Assembly: GCA_002702965.1 (NCBI GenBank)
Contig: PADE01000021.1
Location: 8,005 to 28,155, forward strand
Direction: 5' to 3'
From: Planctomycetaceae bacterium
GTDB taxonomy: Bacteria > Planctomycetota > Planctomycetia > Pirellulales > Pirellulaceae
DNA length: 20,151 nt
The position numbers and the translations under genes are program-made. Of this stretch, positions 13,877-20,151 are shown in pieces. The notes under the pieces were generated by a model. That model made no database searches. It was not told the origin of the DNA and saw only the letters and a program-made list of their open reading frames with translations. Positions within the stretch are counted from its first letter, which is position 1. Each line of letters begins with the position of its first letter.

Positions 13877-16800
13877 CTACCTGTTTTCCGCGGCGTCAAA
13901 CAGGCGGTCGAAGCGGTGGCGATTTTCACGGGTGTAGTAATGAAATTGCCGCTTGAGTTCGGTCGGGTCGTCGATCCCGAGCAGGTAGGCTAGGCAGTAG
14001 AGTTCGAAGTCTTGGTCGGGCAGATCATGCCGGGCGCTGGTTTCCATCAACCGCAACCCGGATTCGACGCGGCGCAGAAATCGATACGATTCATCGAAGT
14101 ACGCGGCATCGCTTGCGGTGATCAATCCAGCGTCACGGAGCGCTGCTAGAGCGTCTAGAGTTCCCGTGGTCAGGATTTGTGGGAACTCGCGGGCAAAGCG
14201 AAGTTGCAGCATCTGTACCACAAATTCGATGTCCATGGTGCCCCCCGGGCCTCGTTTGAGATTCTGCCGATTCGCAGAAGCTTCGAGATGCTCTCGGGAT
14301 TGTCGAATTCCGGCTGCCTCGGCCGAGGTCCAGGTCGAATTCAAAATGGCCTGCGAAACGGCGTCCGCTGCGGCGCTTCTAGCTTGCGATGATCCATAGA
14401 TCGGGCGCGCTTTACAGATCGCCTGGCGCTCAGCGAACGTCGCTTTGCCGGTGGCAAAGTAGTCGCCAAATTCCGCGAAGGAGACGGCCAGCCCTCCGTG
14501 TGGGCCGGTCGGACGCAGCCGAGTGTTTAGTTCGTACAGCCGGCCGTGGGCTCCCCGTTGCGTGATGTTCTTGAGGATCCGCTGTCCCAACAGGCTGAAG
14601 AAATGTTGGTTGGTCGTTTTGTCTCGTCGGGCTCTGCCGCGGTGGACGCTGTGGCCATCCGCCTCGTACAGGAAGACGAGGTCGAGGTCGCTGTGGAAGT
14701 TGGGTTCACGCCCCCCCAGTTTACCCATTGCCAAGACGACCAATTCACAGATGCGCTCACCGTTCGCGCCGTCGGGAATGGTCGGTTCACCGTGGCGCTC
14801 GGTGAGCCGGTAGTACTGGCGTTCGGTGACCTGCCCAAGGCAGACTTCGGCGATATCGGACAGAGCGCGGTGAGTGTCTTTCACCGACTCCTTTCCCAGC
14901 AGGTCCCGGACTCCGACGCGGAGGTGGTAGACATCCTTGAAACTGTGCAACATCGGTTCGATGTCGGTGGGGCCGTGACACAATTCGGCCAGCGTGTCCT
15001 CTAGCGATTCCATCGAGGGAAGTCGGTCGACCAACAGCGAATCGAGCAACTCGTCAATCATACCTGGTTGACTGGTGAGGATTCGGGAAAGGTACCGACT
15101 CGATGCGCACAACCGTACGTACAACTTCAAAGAAGGGGGATGGAAATTGAATAGTTCCCACAGCACTCCCTTGCCGCCGAGTGAGTCGCTGACGTTACAG
15201 AGATTGTCGAGTGTCTGATCGGGATCGGGAGTCGCCGCGATAGCCGACAGCAGCGGTGGCGCGATGGTGGCCAGGAAATGCCGGCAGCGACGGGTCGACA
15301 GAAAGGGAATCCGTTCGGTCGACAGGTCGATCAGTCGGTCATAGGCGTTCTGCACGTCTTGAAAACCGTAGGGACTCAGCACCGAGGAAATCGAGTTGGC
15401 ATCCGGCTGGGGATCCAGCACCAGATCGAATTCAGTCGCGGAATCGACGTCCTCCTCGAACGCCTCATCGAGGAGGTGCGTCAGGGTCCTTCGATTTTCC
15501 TCCATTCTTAGTTGTAGTTCGTTTTCCAGTTGGTCGGTGGCGGCAAGCCCGGCGCGGTCGGCGGGCGCGAGCAGCGCCGCTAATTGTTGCCGCTCGGAAT
15601 TCTGCTTGGGCAGCGAGTAGGATTCGACGTCAAAAAAGATCTGCAGACGATGTTCGACGGTGCGCAGATACACGTAGTTGTCGCGGAGACGCGATCCCTC
15701 TTCGGGCGTTAGACACTGCGTCGCCTTCAATTGCTCGATCGCGTTGAGCGTGTTTCGGGTTCGCAGCGGCGAAAAGGTTCCCCCGTTGAGGAGTTGTAGG
15801 AATTGCACGATCGACTCTAAGTCGTGACTGCCGCCGGGACTGGTCTGCAAGTTCAGCACGGCCTCACTCGATCGCAGCAAACGCTGCGCGAGACGCCGTT
15901 TCAGGGCTCGGATCCCGGTGATGTCGGCGCGGTTGAGATAGCGTCGGAAAACCCATGGTTGTAGTTCGTCGAGCACCTCGGCGCCGAGTGAACGATCTCC
16001 CGCGACGAGCCGCGCCTTGACATAGGCTTGCCGTTCCCAGGTCCTGCCAGCCACGTCGTAGTGGTGTAGCGCAGATTCGAGTGTGTTGACCAGGCGGTGG
16101 TCGTGGCCCGGTGGGTGCAGATGCAGATGCATCTGTAGAATCGGTGCGGACGCGGTCGATTGCGCGGTGAGCAGAGAGAGGAAAGCGCGCGCCAGCCGCT
16201 CGAACCACTCGGAAGTCTCCAGGGGTCTTGGACCATCAGATTTACCGTCACCATCACACAGAAAGAGGATCTCGAGTGGTTCCGAATAACCGAGTTCCTC
16301 ACCGCCTAGTTTTCCGAAACCTAACACTGCAAATCGCGCGGGAGCTCCGGTTGCACGAAGCGGCCGGCCACGGCGTTTCTCAAGCTCTTGCCAGGTGTAA
16401 CGCAACGCGGCTTCGCAGAGCGCGTCGGCCAGATGTGTGTTTTGGCGTGTCACGGTCGACAGCGCAAGATCGTGGACCAATTCGCCGTACGCGATCCTCA
16501 ATGTCTCGCGATCCCGGAATCGTTCAAGGCGCGCCGCAGCCAAGCTGTCGTCGTTGTGGACAGCCTTCAATTCGGCAGTGATCTCATCGACCAGGGTCGC
16601 CCGATCAACCGCCTGGCCGTCGGTTAATCTCAACAGGTCGAAGCTCTCCGGGTCACGGATGATCCGGTTGGTCAGAAAAGGACCGGTCGAGAGAATGCGC
16701 AGGAGTACGGGTAACGCACCCCGATCCCTTTCCAGCAAGGATCCCAGCGCCAGCGGATTTCGCGAGGCCGCGGTGAATCGCGCGAGATGTTGCATCACGC

Positions 16801-16999
16801 GGTCGCTTCGATACGTGTGGGGCAGATGCTCGGCGAGCTGGTCGCCGATGGCGGCTAACAGGTCGAGTGTCAGTCCGTTTTCCGATAGGGATACCAGGTT
16901 GGAATGGGCGCGCCGGCAGTCGCCTACGCCGAGCGATCGCAGCCAATCTTCCGCCGCGTGGGGATCTTCTAGGTAGCGTACGAGTTGCGCTTGATCCAT
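13877..16999 (-). CDS. glnE: glutamine synthetase adenylyltransferase with degenerate deadenylylation domain
   Basis: GlnE attaches AMP to glutamine synthetase (C-terminal AT domain) and removes it (N-terminal AR domain). At 1040 aa it has full length with both domains. The AT domain keeps AMGKLGGREPNFHSDLDL with D771 and D773, though the later ELNTRLRP has Asn825 where Asp is typical in E. coli. The AR domain keeps LGFGKLGGEELGYS (about 225-239) but reads SEPLEILF where SDxDLxF is expected, so both catalytic aspartates are lost (P241, E243). The RVDxRLRP region has become MHLHLHPPG (290-298). WERQAYVKARLVAGD is retained. The frame is unbroken. The ATG at 16999 is preferred over GTG at 17014; neither has a good Shine-Dalgarno. 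The gene is divergent from the amidase. A one-way adenylylating enzyme is inferred, not shown. Confidence 0.95.
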   Translation of the reverse strand: MDQAQLVRYLEDPHAAEDWLRSLGVGDCRRAHSNLVSLSENGLTLDLLAAIGDQLAEHLPHTYRSDRVMQHLARFTAASRNPLALGSLLERDRGALPVLLRILSTGPFLTNRIIRDPESFDLLRLTDGQAVDRATLVDEITAELKAVHNDDSLAAARLERFRDRETLRIAYGELVHDLALSTVTRQNTHLADALCEAALRYTWQELEKRRGRPLRATGAPARFAVLGFGKLGGEELGYSEPLEILFLCDGDGKSDGPRPLETSEWFERLARAFLSLLTAQSTASAPILQMHLHLHPPGHDHRLVNTLESALHHYDVAGRTWERQAYVKARLVAGDRSLGAEVLDELQPWVFRRYLNRADITGIRALKRRLAQRLLRSSEAVLNLQTSPGGSHDLESIVQFLQLLNGGTFSPLRTRNTLNAIEQLKATQCLTPEEGSRLRDNYVYLRTVEHRLQIFFDVESYSLPKQNSERQQLAALLAPADRAGLAATDQLENELQLRMEENRRTLTHLLDEAFEEDVDSATEFDLVLDPQPDANSISSVLSPYGFQDVQNAYDRLIDLSTERIPFLSTRRCRHFLATIAPPLLSAIAATPDPDQTLDNLCNVSDSLGGKGVLWELFNFHPPSLKLYVRLCASSRYLSRILTSQPGMIDELLDSLLVDRLPSMESLEDTLAELCHGPTDIEPMLHSFKDVYHLRVGVRDLLGKESVKDTHRALSDIAEVCLGQVTERQYYRLTERHGEPTIPDGANGERICELVVLAMGKLGGREPNFHSDLDLVFLYEADGHSVHRGRARRDKTTNQHFFSLLGQRILKNITQRGAHGRLYELNTRLRPTGPHGGLAVSFAEFGDYFATGKATFAERQAICKARPIYGSSQARSAAADAVSQAILNSTWTSAEAAGIRQSREHLEASANRQNLKRGPGGTMDIEFVVQMLQLRFAREFPQILTTGTLDALAALRDAGLITASDAAYFDESYRFLRRVESGLRLMETSARHDLPDQDFELYCLAYLLGIDDPTELKRQFHYYTRENRHRFDRLFDAAENR

Positions 17000-17191
17000 G
17001 GAGCGAGGAACCACTCGAAGCGGGAAAGAGACACGATCTGCGACACTGTTACCTGCAACGAACTATGGTACTCTAGTGGTTGTCAGACGGACATATCGCC
17101 TCCGTTGTGGGGCCAGGATCGGACGCCGCCGTTGTTCGACAGGCGGGCAGCCGTCGCAATCCCCACAATCTGGCGGCGAGGGGAGACGCTG

Positions 17192-18883
17192 ATGCGATCG
17201 GATTCACAGAGTTACGACCGCCGGACGGTGCTGACGACCCTCTCTGGCATCGGAGTCGGATCGATCGTGTTTCGACGGGCGCTGGCGGCCGACGTCGAGT
17301 CGAAACAATCGGTGTCCGCGGAGATGATCCAACAAGCGGAGTGGGTGGCCGGCATTTCTTTGTCGGAAGAGGACCGCGCCGCGACGGCCGGTGCGGTCGA
17401 GCGGCAGCGGCGCGGCATTGAGGCGATGCGAGCCGTCGCCGTTCCGTATGAAGTGGCGCCGGCGATTGCGTTTCGGCCCGCTCCCGGTGACCCGGGAACC
17501 GCGGTACGCGGCACCGCCCGTCCAATCGAATCCGCAGCGGGTCAGCGTCCCCAGGACCAGCAGGACCTGGCGTTCTTGCCGGTGAGCGAACTGGCGGCGC
17601 TGGTGCGTACTCGTCAGGTGTCCTCGCTGGAACTGACCCGGATGTACCTGGACCGCTTGCACGAACACAATCAACAACTGCATTGCGTGGTGAGTTTTAC
17701 CGAGGAATTGGCACTACGGCAGGCCCGTCAGGCCGACCGAGAGATCGCAGCCGGACGGTATCGCGGTCCGCTGCACGGCATTCCCTGGGGTGCGAAGGAC
17801 TTGATCGCCTACCCGGGTTATCACACCACGTGGGGCGCCCCGCCGTTTCGCGAACAGGAGTTGAAAACCAAGGCGACCGTCGCTCGCCGATTGGAGGTAG
17901 CTGGTGCGGTGTTGGCGGCCAAGCTCTCATTAGGAGCGTTGGCGATGGGCGACCGGTGGTTTGGCGGGAAGACGAGAAACCCCTGGGACCTAACCCAGGG
18001 GTCGAGTGGATCCTCGGCGGGTTCGGCCGCGGCGACCGCAGCGGGCTTGATCGGTTTCACGCTGGGGAGCGAGACGCTCGGGAGCATTGTGTCGCCCTGT
18101 CGTCGTTGCGGCACCAGTGGCTTGCGCCCGACATTCGGTCGAGTGAGTCGTTACGGCTGCATGCCGCTGGCGTGGAGTATGGACAAAATCGGTCCGATCT
18201 GCCGTTCGATCGAAGATTGTGCGCTTGTTTTCGATGCGATCTACGGCAGCGACGGATTGGATGAAACGGTAGTCGACCGACCCTTTCACTGGCCCCCTTC
18301 GCGGGATTTGCGCACGCTTCGTGTCGGATATGTCGAAAACGGGACACCGAACGCCGACCGGCGCGACTTGACGGTTTTGAGAGAGCTGGGTGTCGAACTG
18401 GTGCCGATTGAATTGCCGCGACGTTTCCCCGTCAGTGCGATGACGGTCATCCTGGATGCCGAAGCAGCGACCGTGTTCGATGAACTGACGCGACAGGGAG
18501 TGACCGAGGGCCTCAATCGATGGCCGAGCATCTGGCGCGCCGCGCGATATGTTCCGGCGGTTGAGTACCTGCGTGCCAACCGATTGAGGTCGATGTTATT
18601 GAAGGAGATGAACCAGGTTCTTGAGCAAGTCGATGTTTACGTGGGTGGCGATGATTTGGTGATCACCAACCTGACCGGACATCCTTCCGCGGTCCTCCCT
18701 GACGGTTTTACTGTGCGCGATGGAGTCCGGCGTCCCTACTCCATTACGTTCACGGGCAAACTGTATGGAGAAGTCGATCTGTTGGCCGTGGCTCACGCGT
18801 ACCAGCAGGCGACCGGACACCATCTGGAACGCCCGAAGTTATCCGCATTGCGAGAGGAACCGAACCCAGAGAAATCGGAGTAG
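17192..18883 (+). CDS. Tat-exported amidase (amidase signature family)
   Basis: A 563-aa Ser-cisSer-Lys hydrolase of the GatA/amidase signature family that cleaves amide bonds. The N-terminus DRRTVLTTLSGIGVGSIVF followed by ALAA is a Tat-type signal, so it is probably exported and unlikely to be the tRNA amidotransferase subunit. Catalytic Lys202 lies in GIPWGAKDL, the cis-Ser in QGSSGSSAGSAA (274/275) and the nucleophile Ser298 in GSETLGSIVSP. The usual DTGGSIR reads ETLGSIV here, a variant I associate with a planctomycete/acidobacterial clade. CRRC (303-306) follows the nucleophile. A 90-residue N-terminal extension precedes the catalytic domain. GGGAG at 17181-17185 supports the ATG at 17192, although the frame is open further upstream. 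The 192-base divergent spacer to glnE shows no clear promoter. The substrate is unknown. Confidence 0.93.
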   Translation: MRSDSQSYDRRTVLTTLSGIGVGSIVFRRALAADVESKQSVSAEMIQQAEWVAGISLSEEDRAATAGAVERQRRGIEAMRAVAVPYEVAPAIAFRPAPGDPGTAVRGTARPIESAAGQRPQDQQDLAFLPVSELAALVRTRQVSSLELTRMYLDRLHEHNQQLHCVVSFTEELALRQARQADREIAAGRYRGPLHGIPWGAKDLIAYPGYHTTWGAPPFREQELKTKATVARRLEVAGAVLAAKLSLGALAMGDRWFGGKTRNPWDLTQGSSGSSAGSAAATAAGLIGFTLGSETLGSIVSPCRRCGTSGLRPTFGRVSRYGCMPLAWSMDKIGPICRSIEDCALVFDAIYGSDGLDETVVDRPFHWPPSRDLRTLRVGYVENGTPNADRRDLTVLRELGVELVPIELPRRFPVSAMTVILDAEAATVFDELTRQGVTEGLNRWPSIWRAARYVPAVEYLRANRLRSMLLKEMNQVLEQVDVYVGGDDLVITNLTGHPSAVLPDGFTVRDGVRRPYSITFTGKLYGEVDLLAVAHAYQQATGHHLERPKLSALREEPNPEKSE

Positions 18884-19027
18884 GAACGTGTTCTTTGCAG
18901 GGACCGTACCCTTGCCGTGGTGGACGTCGCGCTGTCGTGCGGTGGCAGTCACGTTTCGGTCGCAGTCGGGCGCCCGTTGCGATGGCAGGTGCGTTGGCAG
19001 ACCGCGCCACTTTCAGAGGATCGTACG

Positions 19028-20151
19028 ATGGTGATGGGAACGCAGCAGCCGACACAGGTTCCGCAGCATGTACTTCGTTGTTCCCGCAGAGAGATGATCG
19101 CCTCCCTGGGAGGCGGTTTGGGCGGGCTCGGTTTGGCTGGCATGTTGTCCGATCAGGTGCGGGCTGCGGGCAGCCATCATTTTCAGCCCCGAGCACACCG
19201 CGTGATTCAGCTGTTCATGAACGGTGGCCCCTATCAGGGAGATTTTTTTGATCCCAAGCCGGCCTTGCATCGATTTGCTGGGCAGCGCCCGCAAGCCGTT
19301 CAGTTGAGGACCGAGCGAGCGACCGCCGGTCTGCTCCCGTCGCCCTTTCGATTTTATCGCCGGGGGGAGAACGGCATTCAGGTTAGCGAATTGGTACCAC
19401 ACCTGGCGCGCCAGATCGACGATGTCTGTGTGTTGCGGGCGGTCTATACGGACAACCCGAACCACGGCCCGGCCCTGCTGTTGATGAATAATGGCACGAT
19501 TGTTCCCCGCCGTCCCAGCATGGGGGCTTGGATGCTCTACGGGTTGGGGACCGAGAATCAGAACCTGCCTGGCTATGTCGTACTTTGCCCGGGACGCCCC
19601 GTTCGGTTCTCCATTCTCTGGAACAGCGCTTTTCTGCCGGGAGAATTCCAGGGCACTTATATCAATCACTCGACACTCGAACCGAGACAAATGGTTCCGT
19701 TCTTGCGTCATCCAACGCTGTCGCGGCGCCAGCAACGGCGACAACTCGATCTGATGCGGAAATTGAATGTAGACCATCTACAGCAGCGTGGACCGGATCG
19801 CGCGTTGAATGCCCGGCTGCAGGCGATGGAGACCGCATTTCGCATGCAGTTTGAAGCCAGTGATGCTTTTGATCTAGCGCGAGAACCGCAACACGTGCGA
19901 AGGGCTTACGGCGAAGGACATTTTGCCAACGGCTGTCTCTTGGCGCGCAGACTGGTAGAGCGGGGAGTTCGATTCGTTCAGGTTTACTACGGCAACGGCC
20001 AGCCTTGGGATACGCATCATTCGCATAATCAGACTACGCGGAAGCTCTCTCGCGACACAGATCGACCCACCGCGGCGCTGCTAGAGGATCTGAAGCGTCG
20101 CGGTTTGTTGGAAGATACGCTAGTCATTTGGGGTGGAGAATTCGGACGGAC
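19028..20151 (+). CDS. DUF1501 protein with Tat signal (3' end outside window)
   Basis: The first 374 residues of a DUF1501 family protein, remotely related to the sulfatase/alkaline phosphatase fold and expanded in planctomycetes. CSRREMIASLGGGLGGLGLAGML (about 18-40) is a Tat-type signal. Family hallmarks are FMNGGPYQGDFFDPKP (63-78), DNPNHGPALLLMNNG (142-156), WDTHHSHNQ (327-335) and VIWGGEFGR (366-374), where the window ends. Relatives are usually about 470 aa, so roughly 100 residues are missing. AGAGGA at 19015-19020 is seven bases before the ATG at 19028. A second ATG two codons later is possible. The gene follows the amidase by 144 bases. DUF1501 genes often accompany DUF1549/DUF1553 cytochromes, but none is visible here. 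Biochemical function is not established. Confidence 0.92.
   Translation, partial: MVMGTQQPTQVPQHVLRCSRREMIASLGGGLGGLGLAGMLSDQVRAAGSHHFQPRAHRVIQLFMNGGPYQGDFFDPKPALHRFAGQRPQAVQLRTERATAGLLPSPFRFYRRGENGIQVSELVPHLARQIDDVCVLRAVYTDNPNHGPALLLMNNGTIVPRRPSMGAWMLYGLGTENQNLPGYVVLCPGRPVRFSILWNSAFLPGEFQGTYINHSTLEPRQMVPFLRHPTLSRRQQRRQLDLMRKLNVDHLQQRGPDRALNARLQAMETAFRMQFEASDAFDLAREPQHVRRAYGEGHFANGCLLARRLVERGVRFVQVYYGNGQPWDTHHSHNQTTRKLSRDTDRPTAALLEDLKRRGLLEDTLVIWGGEFGR

Noticed and set aside
19013..19777. 254-aa minus-strand open frame antisense to the DUF1501 gene
   Set aside because: The plus strand has a Tat signal, a ribosome site and DUF1501 motifs. The antisense frame has none.

Overview
The window is a GC-rich bacterial chromosome segment (about 60% GC by eye, not counted). 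It most likely comes from a planctomycete of the Pirellula type. The evidence is the gene set: a DUF1501 protein with a Tat signal, a PVC-type heme-binding (TIGR02603-like) protein with HEAT-like helices, a beta-propeller/di-heme cytochrome, a Tat-exported hydroxypyruvate-isomerase-like TIM barrel, and a Tat-exported amidase, mixed with housekeeping genes in a scattered order. I saw no tRNA, rRNA, CRISPR array, insertion sequence or phage gene.

Left part, 1-2806, minus strand: an ABC-F ATPase whose 3' end lies outside the window, and enolase (eno). A 327-base divergent spacer (2807-3133) follows. It holds a long interrupted hairpin, a perfect 18-bp palindrome, a candidate promoter and a 17-bp tandem duplication.

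Middle part, 3134-12238, all plus strand: riboflavin synthase (ribE) and 16S rRNA dimethyltransferase (rsmA) form a tight pair. Next come a small c-type cytochrome with HEAT-like helices, the Tat-exported isomerase (hyi family), NAD(P)H-hydrate epimerase (nnrE), a DUF420 membrane protein split by an apparent frameshift, a small planctomycete-style membrane protein, quinolinate synthase (nadA) behind a TATAAT box, and a secreted beta-propeller plus di-heme peroxidase-like protein. NAD repair (nnrE) and NAD synthesis (nadA) thus lie close together, separated by two membrane proteins.

Right part: a minus-strand pair, glnE (glutamine synthetase adenylyltransferase, transcribed first) and an FAD-dependent dehydrogenase. 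The latter converges on the propeller-cytochrome gene with only 13 bases between stop codons. Divergent from glnE are a Tat-exported amidase and a DUF1501 protein that runs off the right edge.

The most striking observation is in GlnE. The C-terminal adenylylating domain keeps its SDLDLVFLY motif. In the N-terminal deadenylylating domain, the paired catalytic aspartates are replaced by proline and glutamate, and the later VDxRLRP-type motif has become a histidine-rich stretch. This suggests a one-way adenylyltransferase. I found no clear multi-gene system that I would call new.
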